From: Kutzneria chonburiensis
GTDB lineage: Bacteria > Actinomycetota > Actinomycetes > Mycobacteriales > Pseudonocardiaceae
Reading direction: 5' to 3'
NCBI RefSeq assembly: GCF_028622115.1
Contig: NZ_CP097263.1
Coordinates: forward strand, 7,750,001 to 7,814,000
DNA: 64,000 bases
The position numbers and the translations under genes are program-made. Below the pieces are notes generated by a model, which was given only the letters and a program-made list of their open reading frames with translations, was not told the origin of the DNA and did no database searches. This document shows, one piece after another, positions 43,971 through 51,777 of this stretch; the first letter of the stretch is position 1, and every line of letters begins with the position of its first letter.

Positions 43971-44621
43971 ATGCGCACCCTCTACCGGGACGGCTTCGAC
44001 TACTTCCTGTCGAAGCCCGACGTCACCGCGGCCCTGCTGGTCGGCGGCCTCGTGCTGGGGGCGTTGGCGCTGGTCGCGGCCCACCTGTTCCGCTGGAACA
44101 AGCCGGCATCGGCGCTGGCCGGCGTGAGCCTGGCGCTGGCGTTGTCGGTGACGCTGGTCCGGCCGTACTGGGGCGATGTCCGGCTCGGCGACCCGCTGCG
44201 GATGTGCGTGCCCGGCCACTTCTCGGTGACCGCCGGCGAGGCGCTGCTGAACTTCGTGATGCTCATGCCGCTCGGCTTCTTCGGCGTGCTGGCGACCAAG
44301 CGGCCGCTGCTGGTGGCGATGGGCTGTGTGTCGGTGAGCGCCGGCATCGAGATCACCCAGGCCATGTTCGAGCTGGGCGTGTGCGACGGCCAGGACTTCA
44401 TGAACAACAGCGTCGGCGGCGTGTTGGCCACGCTGGCCGGCTGGCTGCTCCTGCTGGCCGTCGGCCGCAACCGGCGTCGCCAGCAGCCCCCGCCGCCGCC
44501 CAGCCGTCCGGGCTACGGCCCGACCCGTTCGGGGTGGCTGGTGCAGGCCGACCGCGAAACCGTGCCGCTGGCCCGCCACGAGCAGGACACCGTGGCCATC
44601 GGGGCGTGGCGCAGGCCGTAA
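43971..44621 (+). CDS. VanZ-like family membrane protein
   Basis: A 216-aa protein with five hydrophobic segments. The VanZ core is seen in NFVMLMPLGFFGVL, then SAGIEITQAMFELGVCDGQDFMNNSVGGVLA, the usual EXXQ...D-x-x-x-N signature. The C-terminal ~50 residues are Pro/Arg-rich and cytoplasmic. VanZ itself gives low-level teicoplanin resistance, while most chromosomal homologues are uncharacterised. The start is a plain ATG with no strong ribosome-binding site. A hairpin terminator follows. Confidence 0.85.
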   Translation: MRTLYRDGFDYFLSKPDVTAALLVGGLVLGALALVAAHLFRWNKPASALAGVSLALALSVTLVRPYWGDVRLGDPLRMCVPGHFSVTAGEALLNFVMLMPLGFFGVLATKRPLLVAMGCVSVSAGIEITQAMFELGVCDGQDFMNNSVGGVLATLAGWLLLLAVGRNRRRQQPPPPPSRPGYGPTRSGWLVQADRETVPLARHEQDTVAIGAWRRP

Positions 44622-44655
44622 CCGCCCGACTGCGGCGAAGAACACACCGCACAGC

Positions 44656-44680
44656 ACCGGCAGGTCTCCGACCTGCCGGT
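44656..44680 (+). terminator. Terminator hairpin after the VanZ-like gene
   Basis: Perfect 11-bp arms (ACCGGCAGGTC and its complement) with a TCC loop, followed by TCTT. It separates this gene from the zinc operon. Confidence 0.75.
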
Positions 44681-44715
44681 TCTTCGGTCTTGGCGGGGCG
44701 GACCACCCGTCCAGG

Positions 44716-44730
44716 TGATAACGATTTTCA
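44716..44730 (+). promoter_or_regulatory. Zur-like box 1
   Basis: TGATAACGATTTTCA is a 7-1-7 imperfect palindrome very close to the actinobacterial Zur consensus TGAAAATGATTTTCA. It lies 93 bp before the zinc-binding protein ATG. Confidence 0.7.
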
Positions 44731-44773
44731 CTCCAACGAGGAAGTTGATCACTCTTCTCGCTTACGCTGCACA

Positions 44774-44788
44774 CGACAACGGTTTCCA
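44774..44788 (+). promoter_or_regulatory. Zur-like box 2
   Basis: CGACAACGGTTTCCA matches box 1 at 11 of 15 positions and lies 35 bp before the ATG at 44824. Two boxes suggest cooperative repression by Zur when zinc is sufficient. Confidence 0.5.
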
Positions 44789-44823
44789 TTACACGATCTT
44801 TCACGCGGTCGAGGGGTGCGCTG

Positions 44824-45720
44824 ATGACGGTCCGTTTCCGGTGGGCAGGTGTGGCCGCGCTGGCCATGGCGGCGGTGACCGCCACGGCATGCGGCAGCGG
44901 CTCGGCCGCCCCGGCCGACGGCAAGATCAAGGTCGTCGCGTCGACCGACGTGTGGGGCAGCGTGGTCAAGGCCGTCGGCGGCGAGGACGTGGCCGTCACC
45001 TCGATCATCGACGACCCGACCAAGGACCCGCACGACTACGAGGTCAAGCCGGCCGACACCGCCGCGGTGGCCGGCGCGCAGCTGCTGGTGTCCAACGGCA
45101 TCGGCTACGACGAGTTCTTCACCAAGGCGGTCTCCACCGTCGGCAAGGGCAAGCCGAGCGTGGTGGCGTTCGAGGTCTCGGGCAAGCAGCAGACCGCCGA
45201 CACCAACGAGCACCTGTTCTACGACCTGCCGACCGTGAAGAAGGTCGCGGACAAGATCGCCGCCGACCTCGGTGGCATCGACAGCACCAAGAAGGCGGCC
45301 TTCGACGCCAACGCCAAGGCGTTCGACACCAAGATCGACGGGCTGATCGCCCGGATCGGGCAGATCCCGCCCGGCAGGAAGGTCGTCGTCACCGAGCCGG
45401 TGGCCAACTACCTGCTGACCGCCGGCACCATCACCGACGCCACCCCGAAGGCGTTCGAGGAGGCCGTCGAGGCCGGCACCGACATCCCGGTGGCTGCGGT
45501 CGCCGAGGCCACCGCGCTGATCACCGACCGCAAGGTGGACGCGCTGGTCAACAACGCCCAGACCGAGACCGACCTGACCAATCAGCTCAAGGCCAAGGCC
45601 GCGGCGGCCAGCATCCCCGTCGTGGACGTGACCGAGACGCTGCCCGCCGGGACGACCGACTACGTTGGTTGGATCGGCAAGGAGGTCGACGCCCTATCGA
45701 AAGCGCTCGCGAAGCAGTGA
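44824..45720 (+). CDS. znuA: Zinc ABC transporter substrate-binding lipoprotein
   Basis: A 298-aa cluster A-I binding protein. The signal peptide ends in lipobox TATAC. Metal-binding residues are probably His in DPHDYEVKPAD, His in NEHLFYDLP, and acidic residues in the C-lobe (AQTETDL). There is no long His-rich loop, as in many actinobacterial zinc or manganese binders. Zinc is preferred over manganese because Zur-like boxes precede the gene. Its stop overlaps the ATPase GTG. Confidence 0.88.
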   Translation: MTVRFRWAGVAALAMAAVTATACGSGSAAPADGKIKVVASTDVWGSVVKAVGGEDVAVTSIIDDPTKDPHDYEVKPADTAAVAGAQLLVSNGIGYDEFFTKAVSTVGKGKPSVVAFEVSGKQQTADTNEHLFYDLPTVKKVADKIAADLGGIDSTKKAAFDANAKAFDTKIDGLIARIGQIPPGRKVVVTEPVANYLLTAGTITDATPKAFEEAVEAGTDIPVAAVAEATALITDRKVDALVNNAQTETDLTNQLKAKAAAASIPVVDVTETLPAGTTDYVGWIGKEVDALSKALAKQ

Positions 45721-46574
45721 CGACTGACGCGCTCGTCGACGCCGCCCCGGTCAGTGCGCCGGCGGCGGCGCTGCGCATGCGCGGGGCCCGGCTCGCCTAC
45801 GGCAGCCGTGTCCTGTGGGACGGGCTCGACCTGGACATCAGGCCGGGCGAGTTCCTGGCCGTGCTCGGCCCCAACGGCTCCGGCAAGACCAGCATGCTGC
45901 GGGTGCTGCTCGGCCAGCAGCCGCTGTCGGCCGGCGAGGTGTCCATCGCCGGCAGCCCGCCCGGCAAGGCCAATGCCAAGATCGGCTATATCCCGCAGCA
46001 GCGGTCCATCGACCCCAACCTGACCTTGCGCGGCCGCGACCTCGTCGGGCTCGGCCTTGACGGCCACCGTTGGGGTCTCGGCCTTCGTGGCCGAGCCGAG
46101 CGCCGGCTGCGCGTCGCCGCCGCGTTGGCCGAGGTCGGCGCCAGCGACTACGCGGACCATCCGGTCGGGCTGCTCTCCGGCGGCGAGCAGCAGCGGCTCC
46201 GGGTGGCGCAGGCCCTGGTCGGCGATCCCCAGCTCCTGTTGTGCGACGAGCCCCTGTTGTCGTTGGACCTCGCCCACCAGCGAGTCGTCAGCGACCTCAT
46301 CGACGCCCGCCGCCGCGCCGCGGGGACGGCGGTCCTGTTCGTGACCCACGAGATCAACCCCGTGCTGCCCCTGGTGGACCGGGTGTTGTACCTGGTCAAC
46401 GGCCGCTTCCGGATCGGCACCCCGGACGAGGTCATGACCTCCGAGAACCTGTCCGAGCTGTACCGGACGCCGGTGGACGTGTTGCGGGTGCGGGGGCAGA
46501 TCGTGGTGGTCGGCGCGCACCAGGAGTCCCACCACTGCGCGGAGACCACGCCATCGCCGGAGGTTCGGCCGTGA
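45717..46574 (+). CDS. znuC: Zinc ABC transporter ATPase
   Basis: The 285-aa ATPase has Walker A GPNGSGKTS, signature LLSGGEQQRLRVAQAL, Walker B LLLCDEPLLSLDLAHQ and switch His in VLFVTHEINPVLP. The GTG overlaps the binding-protein stop by 4 nt. A C-terminal extension after VVVGAHQESHHCAE holds a His-His-Cys group that might bind metal. It belongs with the binding protein upstream and the permease downstream. Confidence 0.9.
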   Translation: MTTDALVDAAPVSAPAAALRMRGARLAYGSRVLWDGLDLDIRPGEFLAVLGPNGSGKTSMLRVLLGQQPLSAGEVSIAGSPPGKANAKIGYIPQQRSIDPNLTLRGRDLVGLGLDGHRWGLGLRGRAERRLRVAAALAEVGASDYADHPVGLLSGGEQQRLRVAQALVGDPQLLLCDEPLLSLDLAHQRVVSDLIDARRRAAGTAVLFVTHEINPVLPLVDRVLYLVNGRFRIGTPDEVMTSENLSELYRTPVDVLRVRGQIVVVGAHQESHHCAETTPSPEVRP

Positions 46575-46651
46575 CGGCTGACCGCACCGCCTCGGCCCGC
46601 CCGGTCGCCCCGGCCCTGTCGCTTGCCCTGCGTCGGGAGGCGCGGCCCTAA
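46571..46651 (+). CDS. Possible 26-codon leader peptide within the zinc operon
   Basis: A GTG overlaps the ATPase stop (GTGA) and opens a frame of 26 codons ending in TAA at 46649-46651. The permease ATG begins at the next base, in the same frame. The peptide is Ala/Arg/Pro-rich. It may couple permease translation to the ATPase, or be a former N-terminal extension of the permease split by a stop codon. Confidence 0.4.
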   Translation: MTADRTASARPVAPALSLALRREARP

Positions 46652-47524
46652 ATGTCCGACTACATCTCCACCACCCTCATCCTCCTTCCCTTCGTCGGCA
46701 CCGCCCTGGTCGCCGCCGCCGTGCTGGGGGTGCTGGCCGGGGTGCTGGGGCCGCTGATCGTCACCCGCAACATGGCGTTCTCCGTGCACGGCACCAGCGA
46801 GCTGGCGCTGACCGGTGGCGCGGCGGCGCTGCTGGCCGGCATCAACGTCGGCTACGGCTCGCTGATCGGCGCGGTGGTCGCGGCGGTGATCCTGGGGCTG
46901 CTCACCCGCAAGGTGTCCGAGCACGACTCCGTCATCGGCGCGGTGCTGGCCTTCGGGCTGGGCGTCGGCGTGCTGCTGCTGTCCTTCTACGAAGGCAACT
47001 CGGCCAACAAGTTCGGCCTGCTCATCGGCCAGATCGCCAGCGTCGACTCGGGCAGCCTGGTGCTGCTGATCAGCGCGGCGGTCGGGGTGCTGGTGGTGCT
47101 GGCGCTGATCTACCGGCCGCTGCTGTTCGCCAGCGTGGACGCCGAGGTGGCAGCCGCGCGCGGTGTCCCGCTGCGGATCCTGTCGCCGGTGTTCGCCGTG
47201 CTGGTCGGCGTGGCCACGGCCCTTGGCGTGCAGACGGTCGGCTCGCTGCTGGTCCTGTCGTTGATGATCACGCCGGCGGCCGCGGCGTCCCGCGTGACGG
47301 CGTCGCCGGTGGTGGCGACGGTGCTGTCGATCGTGTTCGCGGAGCTGGCGGTGCTCGGCGGCATCGTGCTGTCGCTGGTGCCGGGCAAGCCGGTGAGCGC
47401 GTTCGTCACGGCCATCTCGTTCCTCATCTACCTGATCTGCCGGCTGGTCGGCGTGCTGCGGGCGCGGCGGATCGGCAGCGGACGGGGGATGGCCTCGGCC
47501 CACCTGGCGGTTGGCAGCTCCTGA
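46652..47524 (+). CDS. znuB: Zinc ABC transporter permease
   Basis: A 290-aa permease of the ABC-3 family with about eight or nine helices. Conserved segments are GPLIVTRNMAFSVHGTSELALTGGA, the family's coupling region, and LLVLSLMITPAAAASRV. The ATG at 46652 has GGGAGG 11 nt upstream and follows directly on a short in-frame leader frame. It completes the importer. Confidence 0.92.
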   Translation: MSDYISTTLILLPFVGTALVAAAVLGVLAGVLGPLIVTRNMAFSVHGTSELALTGGAAALLAGINVGYGSLIGAVVAAVILGLLTRKVSEHDSVIGAVLAFGLGVGVLLLSFYEGNSANKFGLLIGQIASVDSGSLVLLISAAVGVLVVLALIYRPLLFASVDAEVAAARGVPLRILSPVFAVLVGVATALGVQTVGSLLVLSLMITPAAAASRVTASPVVATVLSIVFAELAVLGGIVLSLVPGKPVSAFVTAISFLIYLICRLVGVLRARRIGSGRGMASAHLAVGSS

Positions 47525-47553
47525 TTCCCGGGAGAAGACCGGCGGATTCGTAC

Positions 47554-47559
47554 TAGCGT
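47554..47559 (+). promoter_or_regulatory. Candidate -10 element TAGCGT, leaderless start
   Basis: The hexamer ends 7 nt before the ATG at 47566. The same arrangement occurs before radA. Confidence 0.45.
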
Positions 47560-47565
47560 TGAGCC

Positions 47566-48138
47566 ATGACTGACCCGGGCAGCCTGAGAGTGTCCAACGT
47601 CGAGCGGGAGCGGGCCGGCGTGCTGCTGCAGGACGCGCTGGACCAGGGGATGATCACGATCGACGAGTACGGCGAGCGCAGCGCGATCGCCGCGTCGGCC
47701 AAGATCCGCGACGACCTGACCGCGGTGCTGGCCGACCTGCCGACCGCCGTGCAGAACGGCGTCGTGGCCCTGACCTCGCCGGCCCCGGTCGACGCCGAGC
47801 GGCCGCTCGAGCTCAACGCCGGCATGGGCAACGTGAACCAGGTCGGCGAGTGGGTCGTGCCGAGCCGGATCAACGCCCGCTGCTCGATGGGCAACGTGAA
47901 GATCGACTTCAGCGCCGCCGTCTGCCGGCACCGGGATGTGTGGCTGCACGCCGAGTGCGGCTGGGGCCATATCAAGGTGCTGGTGCCGCGCGGCTGGACC
48001 GTGGTGGTCGAGTCGGTGTCGGTCGGCAGCGGCCGGCTCGTCAACAAGGTCAACGAGCCGGGTCTGCCCCATCTGCCCGTGCTGCACGTCGAGGGCAGTG
48101 TGAGCGCCGGCGACATCAAAATCCGTTACGCCCACTGA
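47566..48138 (+). CDS. DUF1707 domain protein with LiaF-like C-terminus
   Basis: A 190-aa protein. The N-terminal ~55 residues are a DUF1707 (SHOCT-like) domain: LRVSNVERERAGVLLQDALDQGMITIDEYGER. The C-terminal part carries short beta-repeats such as GNVKIDFS and WGHIKVLVPRGW, like the cell-wall-stress LiaF/YvqF family. There is no membrane segment. Related proteins are linked to envelope stress responses, but the function here is unknown. It probably has a leaderless mRNA. Confidence 0.8.
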   Translation: MTDPGSLRVSNVERERAGVLLQDALDQGMITIDEYGERSAIAASAKIRDDLTAVLADLPTAVQNGVVALTSPAPVDAERPLELNAGMGNVNQVGEWVVPSRINARCSMGNVKIDFSAAVCRHRDVWLHAECGWGHIKVLVPRGWTVVVESVSVGSGRLVNKVNEPGLPHLPVLHVEGSVSAGDIKIRYAH

Positions 48139-48192
48139 TACTTGTCGAGTCCACTGTGGTCAGTGGTCGCCATCGCCCTTGGGGTGCAAGGG

Positions 48193-48702
48193 TCAGGCGT
48201 TCTGGCAGGCCCGGGCGTAGGCGCTGGTCAGCTTGAGCGTTGCCGGCATCGACGGGCGAGCCGGCCATACCTGCACCAGGTATTCGTCGACGATCTCGTC
48301 CTCGTGCTCGTCGGCCGTGTCCAGGTCGTGGCCCGCGTCCATTCCCCTTGCGTGGTAACGCAATCGGTGATTGCCCGGGCCCTTGGGCAGCGCGCCCAGC
48401 GGGTGGCTGTCCTCGCCCGCCCACTCGACGAGGTGCAGTTCGTCCTCGGTCGGCACGAAGTCGATCTCCACCACGTCCTCGTAGCGCTCCAGCTGCGCGC
48501 CCGGGTCGGCCGCCGCCACGTCGACCCGGATGCCGACGTGGCCGGTGTGCAGGCCGGTGAGCAGGATCGCCTCGCCGCCGTAGACCCCGACGATGCCGAC
48601 CGGGTTCGCGGTGAAGCAGCGGTCCCAGTCCGGGCTGCCGTGGGGGTTTCCGCTGAGGTAGAGCTGGCCGTCGTGGATCCAGACGTGACCGTCGAACGCC
48701 AT
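48193..48702 (-). CDS. Protein of unknown function
   Basis: A 169-aa protein starting MAFDGHVWIHDGQLYLSGNP. It is beta-rich, with conserved-looking aromatic residues, a Trp-Asp pair (PDWDRCF) and an acidic stretch DLDTADEHEDEIVDEYLVQVW. No signal peptide or membrane segment is seen. I do not recognise the family. It is convergent with the DUF1707 gene and divergent, 40 bp away, from a carboxymuconolactone decarboxylase-like gene. Confidence 0.6.
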   Translation of the reverse strand: MAFDGHVWIHDGQLYLSGNPHGSPDWDRCFTANPVGIVGVYGGEAILLTGLHTGHVGIRVDVAAADPGAQLERYEDVVEIDFVPTEDELHLVEWAGEDSHPLGALPKGPGNHRLRYHARGMDAGHDLDTADEHEDEIVDEYLVQVWPARPSMPATLKLTSAYARACQNA

Positions 48703-48730
48703 CACCGCATGATCCTAATGGGTGACGCCG

Positions 48731-48736
48731 TATGGT
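48731..48736 (+). promoter_or_regulatory. Candidate -10 element TATGGT, leaderless start
   Basis: The hexamer ends 7 nt before the ATG at 48743, and no ribosome-binding site is visible. Confidence 0.4.
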
Positions 48737-48742
48737 GGGCCT

Positions 48743-49156
48743 ATGACCGAGCATGAAGATCGACAGGCCCGGTACGACCGGGGGATGGCAGTGTTCAACG
48801 AGGTCAGCGGGGGACAGGGCCAGGCCGTCATCGACTCGCTCGCCGACGTGTCGCCCGAGCTGGCGCACCAGACCATCGCCTGGGGCTTCGGCGAGATCTA
48901 CCGCCGGCCGCAGCTCGTGCCGCGGGATCGGCAGCTTGTCACCATCGGCATGCTCACCGCGCTTGGTGGCTGCGAGGCCCAGCTGCGGGTGCACGTCAAC
49001 ACCTCGCTCAACGTCGGGCTCACCCCGGCCGAGATCGTCGAGGCCATGCTCCAGGCCGCCGGCTACTGCGGTTTTCCCCGTGCCCTCAACGCCACCGCCG
49101 TCGCCAAGGAGGTCTTCGCCGCCCGCGGACTGCTTCCCGTCGACACCGGCGAGTGA
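48743..49156 (+). CDS. Carboxymuconolactone decarboxylase family protein
   Basis: A 137-aa all-helical protein. The core GFGEIYRRPQLVPRDRQLVTIGMLTALGGCEAQLRVHVN has a Cys followed six residues later by His, as in the CMD/AhpD fold, and GLTPAEIVEAMLQAAGYCGFP follows. The members closest in pattern are decarboxylase-like proteins of unknown substrate; an AhpD-type peroxidase would have a C-x-x-C pair, which is missing. The ATG at 48743 fits the family N-terminus. Confidence 0.85.
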   Translation: MTEHEDRQARYDRGMAVFNEVSGGQGQAVIDSLADVSPELAHQTIAWGFGEIYRRPQLVPRDRQLVTIGMLTALGGCEAQLRVHVNTSLNVGLTPAEIVEAMLQAAGYCGFPRALNATAVAKEVFAARGLLPVDTGE

Positions 49157-49169
49157 CTACCGTTGGCCG

Positions 49170-49883
49170 GTGCTGGAATTCCTGCAACCGCTGGTCGACC
49201 TGATCGCCAAGGCGTTGCCGGCCCTGGCCAAGCGCCGGGAGCGTGACGAGGCCGCCAAGCTCGGCGCCGAGCTCTTCCTGCTCTACGTGCAGTGCAACGA
49301 GGCCCTCATCCAGGGCGAACGCATCGTGCTCGCCCTGGAGAGCTATCTCGTGCGGCGGGACGGCCGCCGCAACTTCCAGACCGGCCTGCTGTCCATGGTC
49401 CAGGAGCAGTCGCGCAACCTCGGCGGCGTCGCCGGACGGCTGCGTGACTTCCAGTTCGAGTTCCACGTGCTCGGCGGCGACTCGTACCGCGAGCTGCTGC
49501 TCCTGACCGACCAGAAGGCCAACGTCCTCCAGGCTTTGACCGGCGTGATCGAGCAGCAACAGTTACCGCTGCGGTCCACCGGCCTGTTCATCGACGGCGG
49601 CGTCCTGACACCGGGCGTCGAGCGGTCAATCGCGCAGCGCGTGAACCTGCGACACCAGCTCGCGGCCGAACTGGCGGCGAGCGCCTTGCCCCTGGACCGG
49701 CCGTGGGACCAGGACACGCCGGCCGTGATCGAGCACTACCTCGCCATCCGCAAGCCTCGCGAGGAGCTCGAACGGATCCGGGTCTCGCTGGAGAAGATCC
49801 GAACGGCGTTGCTGGCCAACTTCACCCTCGGCGACATCCTGCTCCGCGCCGGTGACCCTCGCGCCCACCGCAGCCGCCGATGA
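49170..49883 (+). CDS. Helical protein of unknown function
   Basis: A 237-aa soluble protein that is almost entirely helical and charged, with heptad-like regions near residues 15-60 and 180-230. It starts with GTG at 49170, 13 nt after the previous gene. The sequence FLYVQCNEALIQGERIVLALESYL (here LLYVQCNEALIQGERIVLAL) gives no family I recognise. Its stop overlaps the ATG of a hydrolase gene, so the two are probably co-translated. Confidence 0.6.
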   Translation: MLEFLQPLVDLIAKALPALAKRRERDEAAKLGAELFLLYVQCNEALIQGERIVLALESYLVRRDGRRNFQTGLLSMVQEQSRNLGGVAGRLRDFQFEFHVLGGDSYRELLLLTDQKANVLQALTGVIEQQQLPLRSTGLFIDGGVLTPGVERSIAQRVNLRHQLAAELAASALPLDRPWDQDTPAVIEHYLAIRKPREELERIRVSLEKIRTALLANFTLGDILLRAGDPRAHRSRR

Positions 49884-50680
49884 TGTTCACCGAGAGCCAT
49901 GTGCCGGTCGGCCCCGACGTCACCCTTTTCGTCGCGCGGACCGCGTCCGCCGCCGGCACGCCCCTGCTCGTCGTGCACGGTGGTCCCGACTGGGACCACA
50001 CCTATCTACGCGATCCCTTGTACCGCTTGGCCAACGTCGTGCTGCCCGACCTTCGCGGCTGCGGCCGCTCCACCCGTGACCTGCCGCCTCACCGCTACAC
50101 CTGGGACGCCGTCGTCGCCGACCTGCTCGCTCTGCTCGACGCCCTCGGCATCGTGCGGACCGATGTCCTCGGCTTCTCCACCGGCGGCTTGATCGCCCAG
50201 CGCCTCGTCCTCACCGCCCCACACCGCTTCCGCCGCTTGGTCGTCGCCTCTTCCAGCGTGCTCCCCGTGCCGCCGGGGCCGCCTCGGGACGTCGTCCCGC
50301 ACGGACTCGAAGGCGCCGAGGCCAACCGTGCCGACGCCGTCGCCGCGGCACCCGTCGAGGTCTGGCGGGACGAAGCCCGTGCCGACTACCTAGCCCGCGT
50401 CGCCGCCGTCCGCTTCTCCGGCGACTGGTGGTATCCGTGGACCGCCGGCACCCTCCCACCCGTCCGCGTTCCCGACGCCGCCGCGCGCCTCGCCGACCTC
50501 GGGCTCCCCATCCTCTTGCTGCACGGCCGCCAGGACATGACCTTCCCCGCCTTCCTCGCCACCGAAGCCGCCGCCCTCAACCCCGCCGCTCGCGCCGTGA
50601 TCCTCGACGACGCCGCCCACGCCGCCCACATCGACCAGCCCGACGCCTGGATCGCCGCCCTCACCGAGTTCCTGGACTGA
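49880..50680 (+). CDS. Alpha/beta hydrolase, prolyl-aminopeptidase-like
   Basis: A 266-aa hydrolase. The HGGPDWDHTYL motif after the first strands resembles the HGGPG of proline iminopeptidases (S33). The nucleophile elbow is GFSTGG, the acid lies in LLLHGRQDMTF and the His in DAAHAAHID. The GFSTGG elbow differs from the GGSWGS of true prolyl aminopeptidases, so another esterase function is possible. The ATG overlaps the upstream stop. Confidence 0.82.
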   Translation: MMFTESHVPVGPDVTLFVARTASAAGTPLLVVHGGPDWDHTYLRDPLYRLANVVLPDLRGCGRSTRDLPPHRYTWDAVVADLLALLDALGIVRTDVLGFSTGGLIAQRLVLTAPHRFRRLVVASSSVLPVPPGPPRDVVPHGLEGAEANRADAVAAAPVEVWRDEARADYLARVAAVRFSGDWWYPWTAGTLPPVRVPDAAARLADLGLPILLLHGRQDMTFPAFLATEAAALNPAARAVILDDAAHAAHIDQPDAWIAALTEFLD

Positions 50681-50724
50681 CCGAACAGCGTCCCGCCGGC
50701 CGACGGACTGGCCACACTGGGGCG

Positions 50725-51186
50725 ATGTACCAGGATCTGATCACTCGGCTGGAGCGGATCGAGGCCGAGCTGGCGCTGCATCGGCTGGCCCAGCAGTACT
50801 GCGTCGCGGCCGATCACCGTGACCTCGCGCTCTGGCGTGAGGTGTGGACGCCGGAGGCGGTGTGGGAGACCAGCGCCGAGCCCGACTACATCTTCACCAG
50901 CATCGACGCCATCTGTTCCGCGGTGCAGCGGCAGTGGGAGACCTTCCCGGTGATGCAGCACGGCACCGTGAACCACATCGTCGACATCGGCTCGGGTGTG
51001 GCGACCGGCCGCTGCGATGTGATCGTCCACGTACAGCTGCCGGACTGCAGCTGGATCACGGGCGGCGGCTCCTACACGGACGAGTATCGGTGGCACGACG
51101 GCCGGTGGCGGATCGCCCGGCGCGCGGTGACAGGGGCCTTCGACATCGGGCCTCTGCCGCCGATGCCCGCCCCGCCTGATGCCTGA
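50725..51186 (+). CDS. SnoaL-like (NTF2-fold) protein
   Basis: A 153-aa protein with the cone-shaped NTF2-like fold: an N-terminal helix (LIERIEAELALHRLAQQYC-like), then DHRDLALWREVWTPEAVWET. The ending WRIARRAVTGAFDIGPLPP is typical. Such proteins include polyketide cyclases, dehydratases and naphthalene-type oxygenase small subunits. The reaction here is unknown. The ATG at 50725 has no obvious ribosome-binding site. Confidence 0.8.
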   Translation: MYQDLITRLERIEAELALHRLAQQYCVAADHRDLALWREVWTPEAVWETSAEPDYIFTSIDAICSAVQRQWETFPVMQHGTVNHIVDIGSGVATGRCDVIVHVQLPDCSWITGGGSYTDEYRWHDGRWRIARRAVTGAFDIGPLPPMPAPPDA

Positions 51187-51205
51187 CGCCAGAAGTGGCG
51201 ACGAC

Positions 51206-51760
51206 CTACAGAACCACGCTCGCGCGGGCCAGGTCGGTCAGATCAGGGTTCTGCTGCACGAACAGGTCTTCCAACGCCGGCCAGCCGTGCTCGGTGGCGA
51301 ACCGGGCCTCCGCGTCGGTGAGGGGGATCAGCCACGTCAGCACGACCGGGGCCGCGGGCGTGTCGCACACGGCGAAGTCATCCGGCAGATAGACCGGCGC
51401 GGCGGCGACCAACGCGGTCATCCCGGTGTCCGGGAACAGGACTCCGCGCGGGCCAAGCACTTCGCCGCGTCCCAGCCCTCGCCCTCGTCCCAGCAGCTCC
51501 GCCGCGACCTGGAACAACACGCCGGCGAGATTGCCCGGCTGGCGCGTCGTCGGAACGTGCATCAGCAGCTCCTGATGGAGGCCGCCCTGCCCCAGGTGGT
51601 GGTTCGACAGGCCAAGCGTTGCCGACGTCGTCACCCCGGCAAAGGGCGCGCCGTCGCCGAAGTGGACGACTTGCACCCCGTTCGGAGTCGAGTCGTCGCC
51701 CCGAACCCCGGCCTCGATCGGCCCGAGAAAACGCTCCAGATGATCTGGCAGGTCGGTCAC
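51206..51760 (-). CDS. Suppressor-of-fused domain protein
   Basis: A 184-aa protein of the bacterial SUFU-like family. Marks are VVHFGDGAPFAGVTTSATLGLSNHHL near the start, then LLMHVPTT, LGRGEVLGP and PVVLTWLIPLTDAEARFA. Bacterial members often occur in polymorphic-toxin immunity clusters, but no toxin lies nearby. It starts with GTG at 51760 with GAGGA 8 nt upstream. It is 17 bp downstream of the MBOAT gene on the same strand. Confidence 0.78.
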   Translation of the reverse strand: MTDLPDHLERFLGPIEAGVRGDDSTPNGVQVVHFGDGAPFAGVTTSATLGLSNHHLGQGGLHQELLMHVPTTRQPGNLAGVLFQVAAELLGRGRGLGRGEVLGPRGVLFPDTGMTALVAAAPVYLPDDFAVCDTPAAPVVLTWLIPLTDAEARFATEHGWPALEDLFVQQNPDLTDLARASVVL

Positions 51761-51777
51761 GGCCCCATCCTCGCAAG

